Shown here: in pieces, positions 1 to 7,707 of the stretch | How the letters are laid out: each line of letters begins with the position of its first letter | Numbering within the stretch: position 1 is the stretch's first letter | Source of the DNA: CAZEJK01 sp964512045 | GTDB lineage: Bacteria > Acidobacteriota > Thermoanaerobaculia > Thermoanaerobaculales > Sulfomarinibacteraceae | Assembly (NCBI GenBank): GCA_964512045.1 | Contig: CAZEJK010000075.1 | Location: forward strand, 1 to 22,312 | DNA length: 22,312 nt | Direction: 5' to 3' | The notes under the pieces: model-generated | The model's input: the letters and a program-made list of their open reading frames with translations, nothing else | Told to the model about the DNA's origin: nothing | Database searches by the model: none | Made by a program: the position numbers and the translations under genes

Positions 1-735
1 GGCAAGACCACCACCGCCGTCAATCTGGCCGCGTCGCTGGCGGTGCTCGAGCGGCGCGTGCTGCTCATTGATCTCGATCCCCAGGGCGCCGTGATGCTCT
101 GCTTCGGTTTGAAGCCTTCTGACGTCTCCGCCGGGATGTTCGATGTCATCACACGTGGCGAGAGCATTCATCGATGCATCCATCGGGTGGGTCGCGTTGA
201 GCTCGGAGTCGTTCCCGTCAACATCGGCTCGGACGAGGACGAGGAGGCCTACCTCCTGGCGGTTCGTCCCGAGACGTTGGTACGAGCTTTGGAGCTGGTG
301 AAACCGCTGTACAACTACATCATCCTCGATACACCACCGTCGATCGGGCCGGTCGTCGGTGCTGCCATGGTGGCCGCCGACGCCCTCGTGATTCCGGTTC
401 AGTGCGAGGAGCTTGCAATGCGGACGGTGGGCAAGCTGCTGCAGCTCGCTCGCAAGGTGCAGCGCCACCAAAACCCACGCCTGGCCCTGGAGGGAATCGT
501 GCTCACCATGGCGGACTCCCGAACCTCGCTGACGACACGGGTGATGAACATCATGCGCCAGAGCTTCGGTTCGCTCCTGTTCAGGACTGTCGTTCCGCGG
601 ACCGTGGATCTGGCTCGCGTTCCGGTGGAAGGAGAGCCGCTTCTCTTCTCGCGGTTGAGCGCGCGGGGTGCGCAAGCCTACCTGGACCTCGCGGGAGAGG
701 TGATCTCGCGCGAGCAGCGGAGGGTGAGCGCATGA
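1..735 (+). CDS. ParA/MinD-type ATPase of a chemosensory cluster (5' partial)
   Basis: This is a deviant-Walker ATPase of the ParA family, cut at its 5' end. The first visible codons read GKTTTAVNLAASL, the end of the Walker A loop, so only about the first 10-15 residues are missing. The Walker A' strand (LLIDLDPQG) lies near residues 21-29 and the Walker B strand (YIILDTPPS) near 105-113. The visible part is 244 residues, close to the usual length of small ParA proteins. The stop overlaps the next start by 4 bases (ATGA), which suggests translational coupling to the che genes. No ParB partner is visible. ParA homologues inside che operons (ParC in Vibrio, PpfA in Rhodobacter) position chemoreceptor arrays, and a similar role here is inferred from context. 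A plasmid or chromosome partition ParA is less likely given the neighbours. Confidence 0.9.
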   Translation, partial: GKTTTAVNLAASLAVLERRVLLIDLDPQGAVMLCFGLKPSDVSAGMFDVITRGESIHRCIHRVGRVELGVVPVNIGSDEDEEAYLLAVRPETLVRALELVKPLYNYIILDTPPSIGPVVGAAMVAADALVIPVQCEELAMRTVGKLLQLARKVQRHQNPRLALEGIVLTMADSRTSLTTRVMNIMRQSFGSLLFRTVVPRTVDLARVPVEGEPLLFSRLSARGAQAYLDLAGEVISREQRRVSA

Positions 736-1757
736 GCACCCCGGTGCGTGTGTTGGTGGTCGACGACGCGGCGTTCATGCGCCGCTCGCTCAGGCGTCTG
801 ATTACTGCCGAGCCAGGTGTTGAGATCGTCGGTGAAGCTGCCGACGGCGCCGAGGCCGTGTCGCTGTTCCGTGAGCTCCGTCCGGATGTGGTGTGCCTGG
901 ACATCGACATGCCCAGGATGGACGGCATCACGGCCTTGAAGCACTTCATGTCGTGCCGGCCGACGCCGGTGATCATCGTGTCGAGCATGACCGATCGCGG
1001 CGACATACCGTTCGAGGCGCTCCGTCTCGGTGTGATCGACTTCTTTCCCAAACCGTCGTCGCTGGCCGGCGACCTGAGCGATCAGACCGAGCAGCTTCAG
1101 TACCTGGTGCACAATGCCCGTGCCGTGCGGCTCGAGAACCTGCGACGTGTGGCGATCGAGCCGCCGGAGTCCGCAGAGAGCTCGATCCAGACCTGCCGGG
1201 CGGTGCTGGCGATCGGCGGCACGCTCGGATCGGTGGGGGCGCTGATCCAGCTGCTCGGGATGCTGCCTCGCGACAGCCGTTCATCCCTCGGGATCGTCTT
1301 TCAGACCCCTCTGAACCCGGTGATCACCGAGTCGTTCGTCGCGTCGATGCGTTCTCTGCTCGGCTGGCATGCGGTCGTGCCAGAGCCGTCGGCGACCTTG
1401 GCCGCCGGTCGCGCCGTGTTCGTGCCGCCCGGTGAGCAGGTTCGGGTCACCGAGCGGATGATCGAGGTGGCGCCGCGTGACAGTGAGCTTACCGGCAGCG
1501 GTCTCGACTCGCTGTTCTCGGGGGTCGCAGAGCAGTTTGGCGCCCGCTCGGCGGTGATCCTTCTGGCGGGCGATCGGTCGGACGGTGCGGTCGGGCTGAG
1601 TCATGCTGCCGGGTGCGGTGCGCGCTGCTTCGTCCAGGACTCGACGTCTGCGCTGTTTCGCGGGTGGTCGCCGGAGATCGTGGATGGCGTCGAGCTCGTG
1701 ACGTTGGCGGAGATCGCCACGACGATCAGCGGGCTCGCAAAGGACGGTGCACCGTGA
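732..1757 (+). CDS. CheB-like response regulator with degenerate methylesterase domain
   Basis: The 341-residue protein has CheB architecture: an N-terminal receiver (about 5-125) and a C-terminal methylesterase-like domain (about 158-335). The receiver is intact, with VVDDAA at the acidic pocket, D57 in LDIDMPRMDG as phospho-acceptor, Ser in IIVSS and Lys in FFPKPSS. The effector domain keeps the CheB fold landmarks but not the triad. The GASTGG nucleophile motif reads GGTLGS with T164 in place of Ser, the QHMP motif reads QTPLNP with T192 in place of His, and only the Asp of the third motif (LLAGDRSDGA, D284) remains. Esterase or deamidase activity is therefore unlikely. The ATG overlaps the parA stop by 4 bases; a reading frame extending upstream to 402 only shadows parA. 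It may act as a phosphorylation-dependent binding protein or compete with true CheB for receptor sites (inference). Confidence 0.88.
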   Translation: MSTPVRVLVVDDAAFMRRSLRRLITAEPGVEIVGEAADGAEAVSLFRELRPDVVCLDIDMPRMDGITALKHFMSCRPTPVIIVSSMTDRGDIPFEALRLGVIDFFPKPSSLAGDLSDQTEQLQYLVHNARAVRLENLRRVAIEPPESAESSIQTCRAVLAIGGTLGSVGALIQLLGMLPRDSRSSLGIVFQTPLNPVITESFVASMRSLLGWHAVVPEPSATLAAGRAVFVPPGEQVRVTERMIEVAPRDSELTGSGLDSLFSGVAEQFGARSAVILLAGDRSDGAVGLSHAAGCGARCFVQDSTSALFRGWSPEIVDGVELVTLAEIATTISGLAKDGAP

Positions 1758-3376
1758 GCTGGAGCCTCGCCGGACGTCTTCCCGACTTCGATCTCCCCCA
1801 GATCATGTCCGTTCTGGAGGTGAGCCGTGCAACCGGTAGGTTGACGGTGTCGAGCTCGCGCGGCGAGGGCGTGCTGAGGCTCGCAGACGGCTCGGTTGTG
1901 GCCGCTGAGAGCCCGTCGGCACGGGGGGAGCTGGCGTCCTTCGAGGTCTTGAGCTGGAGCGACGGCGAGTTTCAGTTCACAGCGGAGGAAGGACACTCGG
2001 TGCGGGAGATCGATCGCAGCAACCAGGGCCTGTGCCTGGAAGCGATGCGCCTGATCGATGAGAGCAGCTCGCCGGACACGGCGTTCGCTCCAACCCGGGA
2101 GAGCGCCGACGGGTTACCTGAGGGATCGAGGACGGTGCTTGCTGCGCTCGATCGTGCTGGCGCGACGGTAGAGACGGTGGCGCGCCAGGCCGGGACCTCA
2201 CCGGTGGCGGCGCTCTACTGGCTCGAAGAGCTGGAACGGCAGGGTGCGGTCCGCCGGCTCGCTGACGGCGGGGAGATCCATCCCACGGCGGACGACAATG
2301 CTGCGATCCGCATGCTGCTGGTGGACGACTCGCGCCTGATGCAGAAGGTGCTGCGGCGGATGTACGAGTCCGATGGCGACATCGAGGTCGTCGGCGTGGC
2401 CGAGAACGGCGAGGAAGCGCTGGCCCTCCTTCCGGAGCTGAAGCCTGATGTGATCTCTCTGGACCTGTATATGCCGGTCATGGACGGCGTGACGACGTTG
2501 AAGCGGATCATGCTCAGCCAGCCGACGCCGACAGTGATCGTCACATCGGCGAACGCGGACGAGCTCGATCTGACGTTCGAGTCGATCCTCCGTTTTGGAG
2601 CCATCGACTTCATCACCAAGCCGTCGAAGTCGCGCGGACAGATGGATGATCAGACGACAAAGATCCTCGAACGGATCCGCAAGGCGTCGCGGGTAAACCT
2701 CCGCGGGGTTCGGATGGTTCAGCCCGCCCCGCAAGGACCCCACAAACGGGCGCACCGGGGCCGGTGTCGAGGCCTGGTGGCGGCCGTGGGTGGAACAGGC
2801 GGCTGCCTGTCGTACCTGCAGCTGCTCACGAGCCTGCCGACGGATCTCCCGTTTGGGGTGGTGGGCCAGCTGTCGTTCCCGCGCGATTTCACACGGGGAC
2901 TCGTCAGCTACCTCAGGAAGTCGGCTCGGGTCGAGGTCCAGCTGGCTCAGGATGGGGTCGGGATCGAGGGTGGTGTGGCGTACCTCGCCAGCGATGCGGA
3001 CCGGCTCCGAATCGAGTCCACCGACAGTGGCCCGGTGCTGCGCGTGGAGTCGACCGAGGAGCCGGTGCCACCGTCGTTGCTGTTTCGGGAGGCGGCAGCC
3101 AGCTTCGCGGAGTGCTCCATCGGCCTCGTGCTGTCCGGAACAGATCAGGGCGCGCTCCCTGGCCTCGGCGCGATCGCGGCCGCGGGCGGCGCCTGCTTGG
3201 GTCAGCTTCCGGAGTCGTGTGTCGATCCCGAGCCAGTGGAGGCTGCGCTCGAGATGGGTCTTGTGCAGAGAGTGGTGCTGCTTCCGCACATCTCTCATGA
3301 GCTGTCGCAGCTGTGGCTGTCGCGGCTGCGCTCGGGAACCGAGGAGGAGACATCGTGGCCACGAAAGACAGCGTAG
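1754..3376 (+). CDS. DUF4388 (PATAN)-receiver-degenerate CheB fusion protein
   Basis: The 540-residue protein starts at a GTG overlapping the previous stop by 4 bases. Residues 1 to about 115 look like a DUF4388/PATAN domain (GRLPDFDLPQIMSVLEVSRA, then the strand-rich GRLTVSSSRGEGVLRLADG). Residues about 120-180 resemble a small winged-helix segment. A receiver follows (about 185-310) with VDDSR, D237 in LDLYMPVMDG, VTSA and ITKPSK. The last part (about 341-530) is CheB-like but lacks catalytic residues: T348 replaces Ser in VGGTGG, L373 sits where His of QHMP should be, and the third motif is one residue short (LSGTDQGA, D464). The inter-domain linker, containing DQT after KPS, matches that of the preceding CheB-like protein, so the two are probably duplicates. 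PATAN domains are known as protein-interaction modules attached to receivers. The fusion may serve as a regulated adaptor rather than an enzyme (inference). Confidence 0.85.
   Translation: MSWSLAGRLPDFDLPQIMSVLEVSRATGRLTVSSSRGEGVLRLADGSVVAAESPSARGELASFEVLSWSDGEFQFTAEEGHSVREIDRSNQGLCLEAMRLIDESSSPDTAFAPTRESADGLPEGSRTVLAALDRAGATVETVARQAGTSPVAALYWLEELERQGAVRRLADGGEIHPTADDNAAIRMLLVDDSRLMQKVLRRMYESDGDIEVVGVAENGEEALALLPELKPDVISLDLYMPVMDGVTTLKRIMLSQPTPTVIVTSANADELDLTFESILRFGAIDFITKPSKSRGQMDDQTTKILERIRKASRVNLRGVRMVQPAPQGPHKRAHRGRCRGLVAAVGGTGGCLSYLQLLTSLPTDLPFGVVGQLSFPRDFTRGLVSYLRKSARVEVQLAQDGVGIEGGVAYLASDADRLRIESTDSGPVLRVESTEEPVPPSLLFREAAASFAECSIGLVLSGTDQGALPGLGAIAAAGGACLGQLPESCVDPEPVEAALEMGLVQRVVLLPHISHELSQLWLSRLRSGTEEETSWPRKTA
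3341..3350 (+). promoter_or_regulatory. Ribosome binding site for cheW
   Basis: The purine run GAGGAGGAGA lies 4 bases before GTG 3355 and inside the 3' end of the preceding gene. It decides the cheW start: the in-frame ATG at 3313 has no comparable site and would extend the protein into the upstream gene with residues atypical of CheW. Confidence 0.7.
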
Positions 3377-3870
3377 ACACCCAACTGAGCACCGTGTCGG
3401 TGGTGACGTTCCACCTCGGCAGCGAGCTGTGTGCGCTACCGATCACCGACGTTCACCAGATCATCCGAGACACGCCGATCACGCCGGTGCCGAACGTGAA
3501 CCGGCATGTGGAGGGCGTGCTGAACCTCCGTGGGATCGTGGTGCCGATTATCGATCTCAAGCATCTGTTGGGGTTGGGTGTTCGAGAGATCTCGGAGAGG
3601 CACCGGCTGCTGATTATCGACTCGGAGGACCGGATGGTCGGGTTCTCTGTGGATGCAGTGGGCGGGGTGCTGGAGATCGACGAGGCGCGCTTGCAAGCCG
3701 CTCCGGAGGTCGTGTTGGCCAAGGTCAGTGGCCGGTATGTCATCGGGGTCGTCCAACACCAGGAAGACATCGTTATCGTTCTGGACAAGAGAGAGATATT
3801 GAGCACCCGCAACCATCAGAGCGTGGAGGCCAGTGCGGGCGTGGGCGGGCGCGTCGCGGCGCGTTCTTGA
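3355..3870 (+). CDS. cheW: CheW coupling protein
   Basis: The 171-residue protein is a single CheW-like (SH3-type) domain that links the chemoreceptor to CheA at the cytoplasmic tips of receptor arrays. Typical motifs are visible: VVTFHLGSELCALPI at the start of the fold, ITPVPNVNRHVEGVLNLRG with the conserved NLRG, and VVPIIDL after it. Length is usual for the family. The GTG start is chosen because a strong ribosome site lies just upstream; it overlaps the previous gene by 22 bases. A 35-base gap with its own ribosome site separates it from the receptor gene. The last 20 or so residues (Ala/Gly/Arg-rich) are a disordered tail. Confidence 0.95.
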   Translation: MATKDSVDTQLSTVSVVTFHLGSELCALPITDVHQIIRDTPITPVPNVNRHVEGVLNLRGIVVPIIDLKHLLGLGVREISERHRLLIIDSEDRMVGFSVDAVGGVLEIDEARLQAAPEVVLAKVSGRYVIGVVQHQEDIVIVLDKREILSTRNHQSVEASAGVGGRVAARS

Positions 3871-3890
3871 GAGATTCCTGAGGGAAACGT

Positions 3891-3898
3891 AAGGAGGA
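3891..3898 (+). promoter_or_regulatory. Strong ribosome binding site for the chemoreceptor gene
   Basis: AAGGAGGA lies 7 bases before ATG 3906, in one of the few real intergenic gaps of the gene train. It suggests the receptor is translated at a higher level than its coupled neighbours. Confidence 0.75.
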
Positions 3899-3905
3899 CA
3901 CCGTC

Positions 3906-6413
3906 ATGAAATGGTTCGTCAATCTTCCACTTCGGATCAAAGTGCTGGCCGCCCTGCTGCTGGTCGGTCTGGTCCCGGCCATCACCCTCACCGTGATGGC
4001 CCGCGGCGCGGCGAGCGATGCGCTCATCGAGGAGGCCTCCACGGAGCTGGAGGCGGTTCGTGCCGGACGCGCGGCACAGCTGGAGAGCTTCTTCGAGGAA
4101 CGCTCCAGCAACCTGAGGTTCGTGGCATCCACCGACCGTTCGGTGGCAGCCCTGCGCCGTTCGGCGCAGGCATTCCGGGCTGGCTCTGGAGGTGATCTTG
4201 GCCCCGGGGCACTGTCAGCTGTGACCGACCGCGGTTCCGAGGCCGCAGCGGCGTACCAGGACGCTGCGGCGTACCTGCGACCGTTCGCAGACGCCTACGG
4301 CTACTACGATGTGTTCCTGATCGATGACGCCGGGAACGTCGTGTTCTCGGTGGCGCGCGAGGATGACTTCGGCACCAACGTTGTGACGGGACGGTACTCG
4401 GACACCGGCCTCGCCGAGGCATTCCAGGGCGCCATGCGTGGAGGTGGCGGACAGGCCGTCCTCACCGATGTGGAGCGATATGCGCCGTCCAACGACGCGC
4501 CGGCGATGTTCGTCGGCTATCCGATCGTCGACGGTCAGCAGCGGATCGGCGTGGTCGCCGCACAGATTCCTTTGGGTCGCATGAACGAGATCATGGCGGA
4601 ACGCGAAGGTCTCGGGGAGACCGGCGAGGTGTACCTGGTCGGGGCCGATGACCTCGTCATGCGGACCCCTTCGCGGTTCGTTGAGAACGCCGTGCTGCGT
4701 CAGAAGGCAGCTCACGAGACCGCTCGGCTCGCCGCCTCCGGTCAGACCGGTGTCACCGAGACCGAGGACTACCGAGGCCATGTCGTGCTGTCGGCGTATC
4801 AGCCGGTCGATGTGCTCGGAGTGAGCTACGGGCTGCTCGTCGAGCTGGACGAGGCCGAGCTGCTGCAGCCGGTGCGGGCGCTGACGCGCACTGCGATGAT
4901 CGCCCTGGTGGTTGTGATCGCGGTGGTGGTGCTGGTCGGGTTCCTCCTCGGCGGTGTCGTCGCCAACCCGGTTGTTCACATCGCCAGCGTTATCCACGAC
5001 ATTGCGGTCAACCGAGATCTGACGCAGCAGGTGCCGGTGGAGACGGAGGACGAGGTCGGCGCCATGGCGCGCGAGCTGAACGGCCTGCTCGACATGCTGC
5101 GCCAGGCGTTCGGTCAGGTCACGGGGGCATCCGCGGCCGTGCAAGAGCACGCGATGGACGTGAACCAACGAGCCTCGGCGAACCGCGACCGTGCCAGCCG
5201 CGAGGTGGAGCAAGCCGCTGCGGTGGGAAAAACGGTGGAAGAGATGGGGGGTACCGCGGGTGAGGTGGCGAGCAAGGTCGGCAGCATGGACCAGACCGCT
5301 CACCAGACCACCGAGCAGATGGACGCGCTGGTGCAGCGGCTGGAGCAGGTGACCGAGCTCGTCGGCGGTCAGACCAAGGAGGTCGAGGGCGCCACCGATC
5401 GGGTGCGCGAGATGGGCGAGACGGCGGGCAAGGTGGTCGCCACGGCACGGCAGCAGGCCTCTGCTGTGGCCGAGGCCGTGACCGCGATGAACCAGATGGC
5501 GAAGGCGGTGGAGGAGATGGACCGTGCTGCCGAGCAGGCGACCGTCCACGGTCGCGACACGCTGACCGCGGCCGAGGAGGGCCGCAAGACTGTGGCCGCG
5601 ACGGTGGAAGGTATGCATTCCATCGCCGAGTCGTCCGAGGAGATCGCCGAGATCATCTCGGTCATCACCGCGATCGCCGATCAGACGAACCTGCTGGCGC
5701 TGAACGCGTCCATCGAGGCTGCCCGTGCCGGTGAGCACGGCAAGGGCTTCGCCGTGGTCGCGGATGAGGTCGGGAAGCTCGCACAGCGCTCCGCCGAGGC
5801 CGCCAAGGAGATCACGCAGCTGATCAAGGACTCCACGACCCGGGTGACCGACGGTGCGAAGCTCGCCGACCAGTCGGCGGAGGCGCTCGAGCGGATTACT
5901 CTCGAGGGTGAAGGCAACGTGCGAGCGATCGAGGAGATCGCCGAGGCCACGCGCCAGATCGATCGCGGTACCTCCAACGTCATGCAGATGATGGAAAGCC
6001 TCAGTCAGCTGGCGGAGCAGATCACGTCCCTGGCCGGTGAGCAGGGTGGTCGGCGTGCTGCGGTGGAGGAAGCCCTGGCGACCTTGCTGCAACACGCTTC
6101 GGAGATCTCGGCATCGATGCACGAGGCGAGCCGCGTCGCGCGCGAGGTGGACGAGAAGTCGCACGCCTCGACCGAGCTCGCTGACGAGGTCGAGGAGCTC
6201 ACCGGTCTGCAGGCGCAGCGTTCCGCACGACTGGTGGACGGCGCCCGAGAGTCGGAGACCACGGCGCGGCAGACGGCGGAGGGAGCAGGTGTGGTGGTGA
6301 GCGTGACCGAGCAGCTGCAGTCCCTGTCGCAGGAGCTTGCCGAGGTGATGGCGCAGTTCAAGACCGGTGAAGGTGACCAACGGAGCCGGATGTCGGCAAA
6401 GGTCCAGGGGTGA
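3906..6413 (+). CDS. Methyl-accepting chemotaxis protein (transmembrane chemoreceptor)
   Basis: The 835-residue chemoreceptor has a first membrane segment at about 12-31 (VLAALLLVGLVPAITLTVMA), a periplasmic sensor of about 290 residues, a second segment at about 327-352 (very Val/Leu-rich), a HAMP domain (about 353-405) and a long helical signalling domain. The CheA/CheW-binding hairpin tip is clear: ADQTNLLALNASIEAARAGE with N600, E604 and R607, followed by HGKGFAVVADEVGKLAQRS. The sensor looks like a Cache-type domain (YGYYDVFLIDDAGNVVFSV resembles a dCache strand pair), so a small-molecule ligand is likely but unknown. Glu/Gln-Ala-rich flanks could hold methylation sites. There is no C-terminal CheR-tethering pentapeptide; the tail ends in SAKVQG. 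It is the only receptor in the window, which suggests a dedicated receptor for this kinase. Confidence 0.96.
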   Translation: MKWFVNLPLRIKVLAALLLVGLVPAITLTVMARGAASDALIEEASTELEAVRAGRAAQLESFFEERSSNLRFVASTDRSVAALRRSAQAFRAGSGGDLGPGALSAVTDRGSEAAAAYQDAAAYLRPFADAYGYYDVFLIDDAGNVVFSVAREDDFGTNVVTGRYSDTGLAEAFQGAMRGGGGQAVLTDVERYAPSNDAPAMFVGYPIVDGQQRIGVVAAQIPLGRMNEIMAEREGLGETGEVYLVGADDLVMRTPSRFVENAVLRQKAAHETARLAASGQTGVTETEDYRGHVVLSAYQPVDVLGVSYGLLVELDEAELLQPVRALTRTAMIALVVVIAVVVLVGFLLGGVVANPVVHIASVIHDIAVNRDLTQQVPVETEDEVGAMARELNGLLDMLRQAFGQVTGASAAVQEHAMDVNQRASANRDRASREVEQAAAVGKTVEEMGGTAGEVASKVGSMDQTAHQTTEQMDALVQRLEQVTELVGGQTKEVEGATDRVREMGETAGKVVATARQQASAVAEAVTAMNQMAKAVEEMDRAAEQATVHGRDTLTAAEEGRKTVAATVEGMHSIAESSEEIAEIISVITAIADQTNLLALNASIEAARAGEHGKGFAVVADEVGKLAQRSAEAAKEITQLIKDSTTRVTDGAKLADQSAEALERITLEGEGNVRAIEEIAEATRQIDRGTSNVMQMMESLSQLAEQITSLAGEQGGRRAAVEEALATLLQHASEISASMHEASRVAREVDEKSHASTELADEVEELTGLQAQRSARLVDGARESETTARQTAEGAGVVVSVTEQLQSLSQELAEVMAQFKTGEGDQRSRMSAKVQG

Positions 6414-6778
6414 GCACCGTGGCGGCGCGGGTTCTTGTGGTGGACGACTCGGCGTTCATGCGCTCGCGAATCAAGCGGCTTCTCAGTGAGCGTGGCCTCG
6501 ACGTGGCCGGAGAGGCACGTGACGGCAACGAGGCAGCGGCGCTGTACGCCGAGCTGAGACCGGATGCGGTGACCATGGACCTGACCATGCGAGGCGCCGA
6601 CGGGCTCACCGGGAGCCGCTCGATTCTCGCTCGGGATCCATCGGCGAAGATCGTGCTGTTTTCGATCGTCGAGGACCCGGAGGTTGTCCAAGAGGCCTTA
6701 TCCTGCGGGATCCGGGCGTTCGTCCACAAGAGCCGGCCGCAGGAGCTGGCGGACCGTTTGTGCGATCTGGTGGGCTGA
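6410..6778 (+). CDS. Single-domain CheY-like response regulator 1
   Basis: The 122-residue protein is a stand-alone receiver with no output domain. It starts at a GTG overlapping the receptor stop by 4 bases. Visible sites are the acidic pair in LVVDDSAF, the phospho-acceptor D57 in TMDLTMRGADG, Ser in LFSIVED and Lys in VHKSRP. The usual MPxMDG after the acceptor is MRGADG, with Arg where Pro is nearly universal. The next gene has the same change, which suggests a duplicated pair. It is a probable CheY-like phosphoryl acceptor for the CheA of this cluster; whether it binds a flagellar switch cannot be seen here. Confidence 0.92.
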   Translation: MSTVAARVLVVDDSAFMRSRIKRLLSERGLDVAGEARDGNEAAALYAELRPDAVTMDLTMRGADGLTGSRSILARDPSAKIVLFSIVEDPEVVQEALSCGIRAFVHKSRPQELADRLCDLVG

Positions 6779-6779
6779 G

Positions 6780-7148
6780 ATGGGGGGTTCCAATCTCCAC
6801 CGAGGTGCGGTGCTGGTCGTGGACGACTCGTCGTACGCGCGGTTGCGCCTGCGCCGGTTCCTGAGCTCCGAGGGATGGGACGCCGTCGTCGAGGCGGCGG
6901 ACTGGACCGAGGCGCTGGAGCAGGCGCAGCTGCACAGACCGGCACTGATCCTGTTGGACCAAGTCATGCGCGGCAAAGCGGGAGTGGAGACCGCCCGGCT
7001 GCTGAGGCGATCGGATCCCACGGCGCGGATCGTGATGCTGACGGCCGTGCAGGACCCTGCGGTGAATGCGTTGGCGGAGGCGAACGGAGTCGAGGTCGTT
7101 CTGGGAAAGAACGATTGGGAGGCGCTGCGTGCGGTCCTCAACCAGTGA
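6780..7148 (+). CDS. Single-domain CheY-like response regulator 2
   Basis: The 122-residue receiver begins one base after the previous stop (TGA G ATG). The acidic pocket is VVDDSS, the phospho-acceptor is D60 in LLDQVMRGKAG, the switch residue is Thr in MLTAVQD and the Lys is in LGKND. Like its neighbour it has MRG in place of MPx, and the region after the fourth strand (TAVQDPAV against SIVEDPEV) is also alike, so the two are likely tandem duplicates that have diverged. A start further upstream in the same frame would overlap regulator 1 almost entirely and is rejected. A role as a second CheA target or phosphate sink is possible (inference). Confidence 0.9.
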   Translation: MGGSNLHRGAVLVVDDSSYARLRLRRFLSSEGWDAVVEAADWTEALEQAQLHRPALILLDQVMRGKAGVETARLLRRSDPTARIVMLTAVQDPAVNALAEANGVEVVLGKNDWEALRAVLNQ

Positions 7149-7167
7149 GAGAGCTCGGCGAGGCGGC

Positions 7168-7707
7168 ATGAGGACCTCGTGGGCCTGGTGGCTTTCGAGC
7201 CTCGGGTTGCTCGCGGTGGCGTTCGGTATCACGTTCTCCACCAACGCTCCCGAGTGGGTGGTTCTTGGAGTCGGCATTGTCACCGGCGGAGCCGTAACGG
7301 CGGCCGTTGGGCATACGTTGGTGCTGGCGCCGCTCGATCGGGTCGCCGTGACCTGCCGGCGCCTCGGGGTCGGAAACCTGTCTGCCACTGTCCCGGAACA
7401 GGGCCCGGCTCCGCTTCGTGAGGTGGGACGGACGGTCAACTCGATGGCAGCGGACTTCCAGGAGGTGCTGCTCCTCGTTGCCCATGCGGCCCGTTCGATG
7501 CGCCAGGCGATCAACGGACAGGGTGAACGGCTCGAGCTCGACCGCAGTCTGACCGAGGTCGAGGCCATGATTACGGACTTTCGCTACTTTCGCGTCCGGC
7601 TCGATGGGGGCTGCATTACCGATACCGGGGTCTGTCGAGAGCGAGGCCCGCAGCTTTCTCGATCTGATGTAGTGACCGAGACAGACAGTGAGGGGGCACG
7701 ACCATGA
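7168..7707 (+). CDS. Short membrane protein with HAMP domain, no output domain (copy 1)
   Basis: The 179-residue protein has two membrane segments (about 5-22 and 29-52) with only a few residues between them, then a HAMP-like region (about 53-105) starting APLDRVAVTCRRLGVGNLS. It continues into a helical segment with MAADFQEVLLLV (93-104) and ends in a polar tail. It has no kinase, receiver or receptor signalling domain. A related protein lies at 19479-20048, where the same helix reads LAANYQELLLLV. The ATG at 7168 is chosen because it precedes the first membrane segment and leaves a 19-base gap; the stop overlaps the cheA start by 4 bases. It could relay a membrane signal to CheA or the receptor array by helix packing (inference). 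I know of no characterised equivalent. Confidence 0.8.
   Translation: MRTSWAWWLSSLGLLAVAFGITFSTNAPEWVVLGVGIVTGGAVTAAVGHTLVLAPLDRVAVTCRRLGVGNLSATVPEQGPAPLREVGRTVNSMAADFQEVLLLVAHAARSMRQAINGQGERLELDRSLTEVEAMITDFRYFRVRLDGGCITDTGVCRERGPQLSRSDVVTETDSEGARP

Noticed and set aside
2198..3298. Minus-strand open frame opposite the DUF4388-receiver gene
   Set aside because: Receiver motifs on the + strand are unambiguous; the antisense protein is His/Arg-rich and without a domain.
4215..6380. Long minus-strand open frame (721 residues) opposite the chemoreceptor gene
   Set aside because: It is a His/Arg/Leu-rich antisense shadow caused by the GC-rich third positions of the receptor gene; no domain or ribosome site is present.
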